The translations under genes were made by a program, and so were the position numbers. A DNA stretch of 64,000 bases from an uncultured Muribaculaceae bacterium (GTDB lineage Bacteria > Bacteroidota > Bacteroidia > Bacteroidales > Muribaculaceae): positions 1-64,000 of the forward strand of contig CALUMX010000001.1 of the NCBI GenBank assembly GCA_944321875.1. Direction: 5' to 3'. Positions 55,490 through 63,373 of the stretch are shown piece by piece; within the stretch, counting starts at the first letter, position 1, and every line of letters begins with the position of its first letter. The notes under the pieces were generated by a model, which worked only from the letters and a program-made list of their open reading frames with translations, searched no databases and had not been told where the DNA came from.

Positions 55490-55749
55490 AGTTTCCATAG
55501 GCGATTCCTCGCTCGTAGGGATGTACCCCAGGTGCATCCGCCCCGCAAAAATCCGGAACAAACACCTGTAAATCATTGAATCATTCAGCAAAGTGCTGCC
55601 TGCGGGCGCACCTGGTGTACACCCCTAAAAGCCGGTGAAAAATAAATCTGAATATCGGGAATCTCCAAGAGTGATTTTCCACAACACCTATCGGATAAAA
55701 TACCTTGAAATTAGAATATTATGCCTTTTTGCGGATAATAAGCCGCAAA
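55490..55749. repeat. Left copy of the 260-bp direct repeat flanking the restriction island
   Basis: This 260-bp stretch appears again, with no difference that I could find by eye, at 63081-63340 in the same orientation. Inside it, arms 55522-55541 and 55602-55621 form an imperfect inverted repeat (17 of 20 match, core CCAGGTGC / GCACCTGG). It ends in TTTGCGG-N8-CCGCAAA. No convincing gene is contained. Confidence 0.9.
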
Positions 55750-55772
55750 TTTTGCGGTTAATTATCCGCAAA
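55728..55772. other. Two tandem TTTGCGG-N8-CCGCAAA sites
   Basis: Site A at 55728-55749 has arms TTTGCGG and CCGCAAA around an 8-nt spacer ATAATAAG. Site B at 55751-55772 has the same arms around TTAATTAT. One base separates them. Outer arms 55727-55739 and 55761-55773 are also fully complementary. Seven-base inverted arms with an 8-nt centre resemble a tyrosine recombinase core site. The right repeat copy holds site A only. Confidence 0.55.
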
Positions 55773-55817
55773 ACCACATGATTATATGTAACTCATATAA
55801 TTGTTTCAACAATATTA

Positions 55818-58800
55818 TCAAGCTACAATTACTTTACTGATGAAATTTACATAATCAATAAGAGTCTTCGGGGTATTCCGGAATATAGAGGTAAATTTGT
55901 TGAATGGAGGTTGCTGCAAAACAGTTGTCGCGATGTTTCCATTCTCACAGACGTACCGGATTAGCATACGAAGATATTCTTCTTGCTGACGTGTCATCTC
56001 CACACCATGAATCAAGTTCCTATATTTTTCCAAAGCAACATTCTGTTCAATTCCAATAATCGAACGTATGAACGCTGCAATATTTTGCTGATACGGTCTG
56101 TTTTGAGTCTGGGCGTCGAATTCCTCACGAGTACCTAATTCCTGCCAGAATATTTGTTCCAAACGAGCAATATCTATGCTGTCAAGTGGTTCCAGACAAT
56201 ATATTTTCTGTAGAACCACGTCGTTAGAAAGATGCTCTTTCAAATAATCCTCAACTCTCCGACGATAAGTACGTATAGGTTGTATTCTTACACCCGATTT
56301 ATCCTTTTCAAATGTATCGGTTATATTGACAGTGAAGACTTGTCCGGCCGCATTACTGTCAATATACTGCATAAGTTCACGAAGTTCTTTTCTTACACGC
56401 TCCAAAGAATCAAGATTCTTAGATTCCCAAAACTGAACCGTTGAAACTTCGTTAAGCACATCCATTTTTGCCTTCACTTGAGGAATAGATGCCTTTTTCT
56501 CTTTCAGATACTCGGCAATATCCATAATCTTTCGCTCTGATGAAACCGAATTAACAGACTCATCCACGATTGATAACTGGACTTTTAGTATAAGTGCATC
56601 AAATTTTAAAGCCGCCGTATTGGTTACCGCATTTTGCAGCAAAGGAGCTATTTTGGATTTGATTGCCATTACATCTCCCACTGATAAACAAGTCATTGCC
56701 TCCGGAACCGAATATGTCTCTACAGCCCGAAGTTGCAGACGGACATCCAAACGATTTCTGTTTAATTCAGCAATCTGCTTATGCAAAATATCTTTCAACT
56801 CATCATGAAATGCCTTCACGTTCTCATCTGCCTGATATTTTCCGTCCTGCAAAGCAAATTTAATATCGGTTCGCAAATTGAACAACAAGCTGACGATTGA
56901 CTGTGATTGTGGAAGCTGTGCTCCATTCGGATTCATTTCAAAATATTCAAAGTTCCGATAAAAATCAAAGATCAAGAATTCTTTCTTATGAATACCGGAA
57001 CCAAACAAATTCTCACATAGACGGGTTCCACGTCCTATCATTTGCCAAAATTTGATTTTTGAATGAATCGGTTTAAAAAACACCAGATTCACTATCTCCG
57101 GAACATCTATACCCGTATCCAACATATCGACAGAAACTGCTATCTGAGGCTGTTTTTCGATATCTGAGAAACGGGAAATAAGGTCGGAAGCATATTTCTC
57201 ATAATTATCAATCACCCGACAGAAATCAGGGCCCAGTTCCGGATACAATGCGGCAAACCGTTCCGCAATGAGTACGGCATGTCTATGATTATAAGCGAAA
57301 ATAATAGTTTTTCCAATTACAGCCCCATCCTTTATCCGGATTCCGTCGCTCATCAGCCGATTCAGCACATGGTCAACTGTATCAATATTAAATATATATT
57401 TAAAAATTTCAGTAGCACTGATCGTTCGGCTATATGAGTCATCAGGCTCCATCCCCGCCATCATTTTTTCATACTCAAAAATCTCCTCAATCTGCTTCCG
57501 TTCCTCATCTGAAAGATTTTCAGGATGGATACCTTCAGTCAGAATCTTCGAGTTGTCTTTTATCGGTATAAATGGATTCAAATAGCCGTCAGCAATAGCT
57601 TCCTCATACTCATAGCTGTCTGTTGGCTCACCTTGTTCCATACCAAACAGCTCATAAGTAGAACGGTCAACTTCGTTTCTTGGCGTAGCAGTCAGTCCTA
57701 AAAGCAAGCCATCGAAGTAATCAAAAATTGCACCATATTTACCAAAGACACTTCTGTGTGCCTCATCAATAATTATCAAATCAAAGCGTCCTATAGAGAA
57801 TGTCTTGTTGTCTCTATCGAGATGGCCAATCATTGTCTGATAGGTAGAGAACAAGATACGGGCTGTAATGTCTACATCACTGTCACGCAACGAGCTTACG
57901 GTCATATCAGGAAGCAATTTCGTATAGTTCTTTTTTGCTTGGTTGACCAATTCAATTCGGTCTGCAAGAAACAGAACGTTCTTGACCCACTTGTTGCGAA
58001 CAAGTACATCTACCAATGAGATACTGACACGAGTCTTACCAGTACCGGTAGCCATAACGAGTAATGCACGTCTATGCTTGTCATTGTAATGACGGCAAAC
58101 AGACTCAATAACCCGCTTCTGATATTTTCGATTGGTTATCTTGTCAGAAATAGTCAAATCAGTAATGTCATTTCTGTCACGCTGAGATATCAGGCGACGC
58201 AACTCATCAAGGGTGTGGAAGCCCATTACAGAACGTGCCGGATAGCCAATTCCATCAATAATGTTCGTATCAAAACCATTGGTATAATAGATTACGGGGC
58301 GAGGACACGCATATTTTGCTGCGAGACAATCAGCATACAACTCTGCCTGATGCCGGCCCTTGGCAGCATCTACGCTTGTACGTTTTGCCTCTACAACGGC
58401 AATCGGAATGGCATTCGTGTCAAACAATACATAATCAGCATATCCTATACCACTTTCACTGGGCATTCCGTGTACTTCAATTTCCGTACAAGCCTGACGT
58501 GGTATAATCTCACCGTCTTTCTCTGATACTTTCCAACCGGCCTCGTGTAAAAGCAAATCAATATATAACTTCCGAGTCTCAGCCTCTGATAGGTCGTTAA
58601 CTATAGGTTGGGCATTGACGGTTGCCGGAGTCTCATCTGTCGTTTGCTCAACTGTTTCAGCTGCACTTTGAGCAGCATTGGAGGTTATGGTCGCAACTTG
58701 ACCCGGCTGAGGAACAACGGCCACACTACCAAGCGTTGCAACCTGAGGAATAAGGTCTTTATTGAAATCCGGCAATTTATCGATGAGCTTCCATGCAAGT

Positions 58801-59174
58801 AAAACGGAGCCTATGATATAATACAAGTTCAGGACGGCAAAGAAAGATTCCCTGCGTCCTACATATCCGGCATCGCCACCAACGTGTGCCGCATTATTGC
58901 CAATCTTGCGAACATAATGTATTCGCTTCATGAGTTCAGGACTGTCAATAAACTCCTTAAACCTTTCATCAGTGGTAAGAGAAAGTAACGACGTCCTCTC
59001 GCCAACTTGCCAATTTTTGAGTCTATATACCGTCTTTACTATAGATTCCAATGCAAGTCGGGCATTTTGAGCCGAAATCAATGGATTGGCTACTTGAAAT
59101 TCCTCTGCGGTAGCACAATATCTGTGCAATGTAGCCAACCCTCTAATGTCTTTTATTATATCAAAATTCTTCAT
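55818..59174 (-). CDS. hsdR: Type I restriction enzyme R subunit
   Basis: The protein has 1118 residues. An N-terminal DUF4145-like helical domain (about 1-135) precedes the HsdR nuclease domain, with YADYVLFDTNAIPIAVVEAKR as the PD-(D/E)xK-like Glu-x-Lys core. The motor has Walker A ATGTGKTRVS, the DEAH-type box LIIIDEAHRSVFGKYG and motif VI GRGTRLCENLFG. A C-terminal EcoEI-type domain ends the protein. It translocates and cuts DNA lacking the host methylation mark when joined with HsdM and HsdS. It starts 6 nt after fic. The gene is A+T-rich compared with the flanking chromosome. Confidence 0.93.
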   Translation of the reverse strand: MKNFDIIKDIRGLATLHRYCATAEEFQVANPLISAQNARLALESIVKTVYRLKNWQVGERTSLLSLTTDERFKEFIDSPELMKRIHYVRKIGNNAAHVGGDAGYVGRRESFFAVLNLYYIIGSVLLAWKLIDKLPDFNKDLIPQVATLGSVAVVPQPGQVATITSNAAQSAAETVEQTTDETPATVNAQPIVNDLSEAETRKLYIDLLLHEAGWKVSEKDGEIIPRQACTEIEVHGMPSESGIGYADYVLFDTNAIPIAVVEAKRTSVDAAKGRHQAELYADCLAAKYACPRPVIYYTNGFDTNIIDGIGYPARSVMGFHTLDELRRLISQRDRNDITDLTISDKITNRKYQKRVIESVCRHYNDKHRRALLVMATGTGKTRVSISLVDVLVRNKWVKNVLFLADRIELVNQAKKNYTKLLPDMTVSSLRDSDVDITARILFSTYQTMIGHLDRDNKTFSIGRFDLIIIDEAHRSVFGKYGAIFDYFDGLLLGLTATPRNEVDRSTYELFGMEQGEPTDSYEYEEAIADGYLNPFIPIKDNSKILTEGIHPENLSDEERKQIEEIFEYEKMMAGMEPDDSYSRTISATEIFKYIFNIDTVDHVLNRLMSDGIRIKDGAVIGKTIIFAYNHRHAVLIAERFAALYPELGPDFCRVIDNYEKYASDLISRFSDIEKQPQIAVSVDMLDTGIDVPEIVNLVFFKPIHSKIKFWQMIGRGTRLCENLFGSGIHKKEFLIFDFYRNFEYFEMNPNGAQLPQSQSIVSLLFNLRTDIKFALQDGKYQADENVKAFHDELKDILHKQIAELNRNRLDVRLQLRAVETYSVPEAMTCLSVGDVMAIKSKIAPLLQNAVTNTAALKFDALILKVQLSIVDESVNSVSSERKIMDIAEYLKEKKASIPQVKAKMDVLNEVSTVQFWESKNLDSLERVRKELRELMQYIDSNAAGQVFTVNITDTFEKDKSGVRIQPIRTYRRRVEDYLKEHLSNDVVLQKIYCLEPLDSIDIARLEQIFWQELGTREEFDAQTQNRPYQQNIAAFIRSIIGIEQNVALEKYRNLIHGVEMTRQQEEYLRMLIRYVCENGNIATTVLQQPPFNKFTSIFRNTPKTLIDYVNFISKVIVA

Positions 59175-59180
59175 GGGTCA

Positions 59181-60191
59181 TCACTTTTTAAATTCCCAAT
59201 AGCCAATCTTGTCAGAGCCAGTTCGCTCTATGACGGTTCCTTTCAGTTTCTTAATGTGACGTGCCACTGTAGCGCGACCTATACCAAGAGCATCAGCATA
59301 TTCATCGTATGTATAATTCGGATGTTCTTTTATAAGAGCAATAAGCCGGGATACAGTATCACTTGATTTTACAGTATCATTTACAGTATCACCAACAGTA
59401 TTGTCCATAGATTTTTGATACTGTAGAATTCTACTTTCAAGATTGGCAATATGTTGAGCCAGCATTACATCTTGAACAATAGTACTATCTTCATTTTCAC
59501 GGCTATCAATTAAAGCTTGAATGTATTCACCTTTAGCTTCCTTTGTTACAATGGACGGGATAAGACCTAATTGACGCTGTACAATGTTCATAAGCAGGCG
59601 TGTGGCACGCCCGTTACCGTCTACCCACGGATGAATAGTAACAAGTCTGAAGTGTGCTTCAAAACTTAAACGATAGCATGCAGCAACATCGCTCTTATCT
59701 ATTGCAAACAGTTCTTCATTCAGCCATTTACAGAAATCCTCCGTTGCTTTAGGCACTTTATTGTATGCTAAATAACTCTTACCGCCAATTCCTGCACTTA
59801 CATTGCAAAGACGCAGTTCGCCTTTTGACGAATCAAACTTACCTGCTATTGTAGAGTATTCAGCACCCGTACGACGCATAACCATTGCAGAGAGATTGCA
59901 TAAGAAATCTACCGTATAAGGTTTGTGAGACTTCACCCACTCAAAACCAAACACATAGGCATTTTTCAAATCGACATTCATCATTTGTTCATTGAGCGAA
60001 CGTCCTTTTGCGGCGATGCCCTCATCAAAAAGCAACTGGTTCTCTACCTCTGTGACCGTAGAGCCCTCGATAGCTGTAGAATGGGTAATAAGTGAGTAGA
60101 GATAGAATTTTTCATAATCTACCTGCTGTGCGATACCGCAATCTTCATATCGCTTTAATGTCGCCAATAGTTTTAAATCTATCTCTTTCAT
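59181..60191 (-). CDS. Fic-domain AMPylase-like protein with C-terminal winged helix
   Basis: The protein has 336 residues. The Fic core motif is HPWVDGNGR (187-195). An N-terminal STAIEG (38-43) matches the (S/T)xxxE(G/N) inhibitory motif of class II Fic proteins, so the enzyme is probably self-restrained. Residues about 275-336 form a winged helix (YDEYADALGIGRATVARHIKKL). Fic enzymes transfer AMP or a related group to protein hydroxyls. It lies between hsdS and hsdR, 12 and 6 nt away, in the same operon. That position suggests a role tied to the restriction system, such as control or abortive defence (inference). Confidence 0.88.
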   Translation of the reverse strand: MKEIDLKLLATLKRYEDCGIAQQVDYEKFYLYSLITHSTAIEGSTVTEVENQLLFDEGIAAKGRSLNEQMMNVDLKNAYVFGFEWVKSHKPYTVDFLCNLSAMVMRRTGAEYSTIAGKFDSSKGELRLCNVSAGIGGKSYLAYNKVPKATEDFCKWLNEELFAIDKSDVAACYRLSFEAHFRLVTIHPWVDGNGRATRLLMNIVQRQLGLIPSIVTKEAKGEYIQALIDSRENEDSTIVQDVMLAQHIANLESRILQYQKSMDNTVGDTVNDTVKSSDTVSRLIALIKEHPNYTYDEYADALGIGRATVARHIKKLKGTVIERTGSDKIGYWEFKK

Positions 60192-60203
60192 TGCCTTTTA
60201 GTT

Positions 60204-61379
60204 TTAAGAAAAATAATATTGCATCCGTTCTGCCATCAAGGTTTCAGCATCTTTCAACTGTTCCCGTAGTAAATCTTTTTGCTTCTCAATCGCTTCCACC
60301 TGAGAAGCAAAGTGCTGTTGTAATGAAAGAGGAGGAACGATTAGCTTTAAGCCACCTAAAATTTTTTGGTTAAGATTTGGCATTGTTGCTCCAATACATT
60401 TGTCATTTAAAAATTTTTGCACAGATTGTGAAGTATATTGGTAGTAAAATAATATCGGTAATATGTTTTTAAGTTCAAGCATAAAAGAGCCTGTGCCACA
60501 TAGCCAACCATCTTCTTTATCAGTAATAATAGCACATTTACTCAAATCACCTCTACGCGCAATAATTATATTATTAGTTCTCACGATGTACTTTGACAAT
60601 TCTTCAGCCTTCTGATAAGATATTTTTGCTATATCATCAGTTATTATTTTCCTATTATTAATATTCTGAGGATTGATGGATGGAATACCATCAACTGTAT
60701 AATCTGATTTATGTAACATGGAACCAAATGGACCAGTTGACATCTTCATACTTAGATCAGAAACTTTATTCATTTTCCACCCTTTGGGATTTGTAATCGG
60801 ATCTCCAAACATATCAAGGAAGATAGATTGAGCCAAAGCATCAAGGTCTGCCAATTGAGCCTTGTAACCATCTATCATTTCTTGCACAGCATCCAATTCG
60901 GACGCAATAGCTTGTTGCTCATATAAAGAAGGGACTATGACAGGAAATGCTTCTACATTTTTTTTAGAGATTTCCTTAAATGTCACACCATTACCTCTGC
61001 GATTTAGTTCCTTTTGGTTGGCAATGAGATAATAATAAAGAAATCCATTAAAGAACTTGTTTCCACAAACAATATTCTTGAAACCTTGATTGCAGTACAT
61101 TGGCTCAGTTGTTATAGCAACTTTTCCGATGGGAGCCCTTGAAGATAACAACACTGTTCCGGGGGGCATCAGTGTTAATTTCGTTTTACTTAATGCGTGG
61201 TCGGTTATTTGCTTTTGAGTCCTGCCTATATATTTCTCTCCTTTTAATTCTGCCGGAGTGACCCAATTATATTTGTCACCCCAATTTAGAGGATCATCGG
61301 TGCGTGGTGTTGCACCGGAAACAATTATGCCAATATCTTTAAGGGTCTTACGTCCCCATTTCGATTTATCCACCTTCAT
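60204..61379 (-). CDS. hsdS: Type I restriction-modification specificity subunit
   Basis: The protein has 391 residues from the ATG at 61379, 4 nt after the hsdM stop. Two target-recognition domains (about 5-165 and 205-365) are each followed by a helical spacer: EQQAIASELDAVQEMIDGYKAQL and QQHFASQVEAIEKQKDLLREQL. GWKMNKVSDL marks the start of the second half. Each TRD reads one half of the bipartite DNA target. Only one hsdS gene is present, with no extra silent cassettes or recombinase, so phase-variable shuffling is not indicated here. Confidence 0.92.
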   Translation of the reverse strand: MKVDKSKWGRKTLKDIGIIVSGATPRTDDPLNWGDKYNWVTPAELKGEKYIGRTQKQITDHALSKTKLTLMPPGTVLLSSRAPIGKVAITTEPMYCNQGFKNIVCGNKFFNGFLYYYLIANQKELNRRGNGVTFKEISKKNVEAFPVIVPSLYEQQAIASELDAVQEMIDGYKAQLADLDALAQSIFLDMFGDPITNPKGWKMNKVSDLSMKMSTGPFGSMLHKSDYTVDGIPSINPQNINNRKIITDDIAKISYQKAEELSKYIVRTNNIIIARRGDLSKCAIITDKEDGWLCGTGSFMLELKNILPILFYYQYTSQSVQKFLNDKCIGATMPNLNQKILGGLKLIVPPLSLQQHFASQVEAIEKQKDLLREQLKDAETLMAERMQYYFS

Positions 61380-61383
61380 AGCC

Positions 61384-62880
61384 TTACGAATTAAGCAGTT
61401 TCTGAAACTCCGCAAACGCAGCATCAATTTTTGCCTGACGCTCTTTCATTCTCGATATAATCACTTCCGGCGCATCGTAAACTACCACTTCACGTTCTAC
61501 CTCATGGTAGCACTTATAGCTAAGGTCGTAGTTATTTTCACGTATTTCATCCACCGACACTAAGAAGGATTGCTCTTTGCGACTGCGTCCTGCTTCGCCA
61601 CTAAGATTGTGGAATCTACTGATAATATCAGGTATATCATTTTGCTCAGGCATTGGCGTGCGTTGGGTCGTCAACGAGAACCCATCAGCCCGCATATCGT
61701 AGAACCACACTTTATCAGTTCCACCTGTTCCGGTCTTGGTAAATATGATGATTGCAGTAGACACTCCGCTGTAAGGCAGGAATACACCGCTTGGCATAGT
61801 GATAACGGCTTGCAGACAATTATCATCCACCAATGCTGAACGAATGGTTTTATAGGCCTGGGCGTCACCCGTCAGTACCGTATCCGGAACAATGGAGGCA
61901 CAACGGCCACCTGTCTGAAGCATTCTCATCATCAAAGCAAGAAACAGAAGCTCTGTCTTTTTCGTCTTTACTGCCGCACGAAGTGATGGAGCAATATCAT
62001 CCTGGTCGAGACTGCCTGCAAACGGCGGATTGGCAAGGCACAATGTATACTTGTTCGTGTCGTTGTTCTCATCTGAGAGCGAATTTCGATAGTACAACTG
62101 CGGTTCGTCCACGTCATGCAGCATCATGTTCATACATCCGATACGCATCATTGAAGCATCGGAATCTGACCCATGGAAAATTTCACTGCGGAAACGTTTC
62201 ATAACATCAATATTCAAGAGTTCATCGCTCTGATGCTCTTGAATGTACCTCGCCGCTTCCATGATGAAACCGGCTGACCCCATGGCAGGGTCACAAATAG
62301 TATCTTCGAGAGTCGGCTTCATGAGTTCAACCATCATGCGGATAATGTGCCTTGGAGTACGAAATTGACCGTTTGTTCCTGATGCAGCCATTGTGCTAAG
62401 CATGTACTCATACACATCGCCCATCATGTCGGCACCGTCTGCTGCAATTTCCTCTATTCCCTCAACAACACGCGACAATAACCGGGCATTGTTAATCTGA
62501 AAAACGGTATTCTCCATTGCCTTACTGTAGGCAGAGCCTTCTCCGCTTATATAACGAAGAAAAATAAAAACATCATTGCGTACTCTGTTCAGCATCTTTG
62601 CAGGCTCCATATCCTTAAAAATGTGCCAGCGCATTTCCTCATAAGGTACATCCTGATCAGTCGACGGATTGTGCCATAATCCTTTCGGGAATGTAGGGTT
62701 TACCAATGAATCACCCGTCAGATTGGCAATAACCTCTTTTTGCAATTGGCTCTCATCGAGCATTTTCATAAAAAGCAAATACGTTATCTGCTCAAAAATT
62801 GCCGAAGGTTGGGTAAATCCACTGTTCCAGAATGTCTGCCATACGGCATCTATTTTTTGCTTTATTTCGCCTGTAATCAT
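61384..62880 (-). CDS. hsdM: Type I DNA adenine methyltransferase subunit
   Basis: The protein has 498 residues. An N-terminal helical HsdM_N domain begins KQKIDAVWQTFWNSGF. The SAM-binding motif is DPAMGSAGF (198-206), and the catalytic motif is NPPF (284-287) of N6-adenine methylases. It modifies the host target with HsdS. It is the first gene of the operon, with a plausible promoter 26 nt upstream. Confidence 0.94.
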   Translation of the reverse strand: MITGEIKQKIDAVWQTFWNSGFTQPSAIFEQITYLLFMKMLDESQLQKEVIANLTGDSLVNPTFPKGLWHNPSTDQDVPYEEMRWHIFKDMEPAKMLNRVRNDVFIFLRYISGEGSAYSKAMENTVFQINNARLLSRVVEGIEEIAADGADMMGDVYEYMLSTMAASGTNGQFRTPRHIIRMMVELMKPTLEDTICDPAMGSAGFIMEAARYIQEHQSDELLNIDVMKRFRSEIFHGSDSDASMMRIGCMNMMLHDVDEPQLYYRNSLSDENNDTNKYTLCLANPPFAGSLDQDDIAPSLRAAVKTKKTELLFLALMMRMLQTGGRCASIVPDTVLTGDAQAYKTIRSALVDDNCLQAVITMPSGVFLPYSGVSTAIIIFTKTGTGGTDKVWFYDMRADGFSLTTQRTPMPEQNDIPDIISRFHNLSGEAGRSRKEQSFLVSVDEIRENNYDLSYKCYHEVEREVVVYDAPEVIISRMKERQAKIDAAFAEFQKLLNS

Positions 62881-62905
62881 AAATGTACTACTTTGATGTT
62901 ATTTA

Positions 62906-62937
62906 CAATATTAATAAAAATATCAATATTTGCCAAA
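62906..62937 (-). promoter_or_regulatory. Promoter of the hsdM-hsdS-fic-hsdR operon
   Basis: On the minus strand, TTTG (62934-62937), a 20-nt spacer and TAATATTG (62906-62913), one mismatch from TAnnTTTG. It lies 25 nt before the hsdM start. The rest of the 62938-63080 stretch is A+T-rich with no recognisable gene. Confidence 0.5.
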
Positions 62938-63080
62938 TAAGACAAGTTACATTGGATATTATTGCTGTCCGATAAAAAATCCAAGAACTACAACAATCAG
63001 TTGATTTTTCAATCCGCTATCAGATATTCTATTAATAGAAATTGTCGATTGGAGAATTGCCTGAAGATTGCCTATACAAT

Positions 63081-63340
63081 AGTTTCCATAGGCGATTCCT
63101 CGCTCGTAGGGATGTACCCCAGGTGCATCCGCCCCGCAAAAATCCGGAACAAACACCTGTAAATCATTGAATCATTCAGCAAAGTGCTGCCTGCGGGCGC
63201 ACCTGGTGTACACCCCTAAAAGCCGGTGAAAAATAAATCTGAATATCGGGAATCTCCAAGAGTGATTTTCCACAACACCTATCGGATAAAATACCTTGAA
63301 ATTAGAATATTATGCCTTTTTGCGGATAATAAGCCGCAAA
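63081..63340. repeat. Right copy of the 260-bp direct repeat flanking the restriction island
   Basis: Same orientation as, and apparently identical to, 55490-55749 at a constant offset of 7591. It ends with site A, TTTGCGG-ATAATAAG-CCGCAAA (63319-63340); the sequence then diverges to ACCTGAAGAC. It lies 33 nt from the end of the deacetylase gene. Confidence 0.9.
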
Positions 63341-63373
63341 ACCTGAAGACTGAGAAACTTTCGACTCTTTTCG

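Noticed and set aside
55490-55749. CRISPR-like or insertion-sequence identity for the 260-bp repeat
   Set aside because: There are only two copies 7.6 kb apart, no regular short spacing, no transposase frame and no terminal inverted repeats at the ends.
60204-62880. Possible phase-variable hsdS shufflon, as in Bacteroides fragilis
   Set aside because: Only one hsdS is present, with no second specificity cassette, no long inverted repeats within it and no recombinase gene nearby.
62959-63156. Small minus-strand frame covering the right 260-bp repeat
   Set aside because: Part of it repeats in the left copy without the same start or end. No ribosome site is apparent, so I treat it as repeat sequence.
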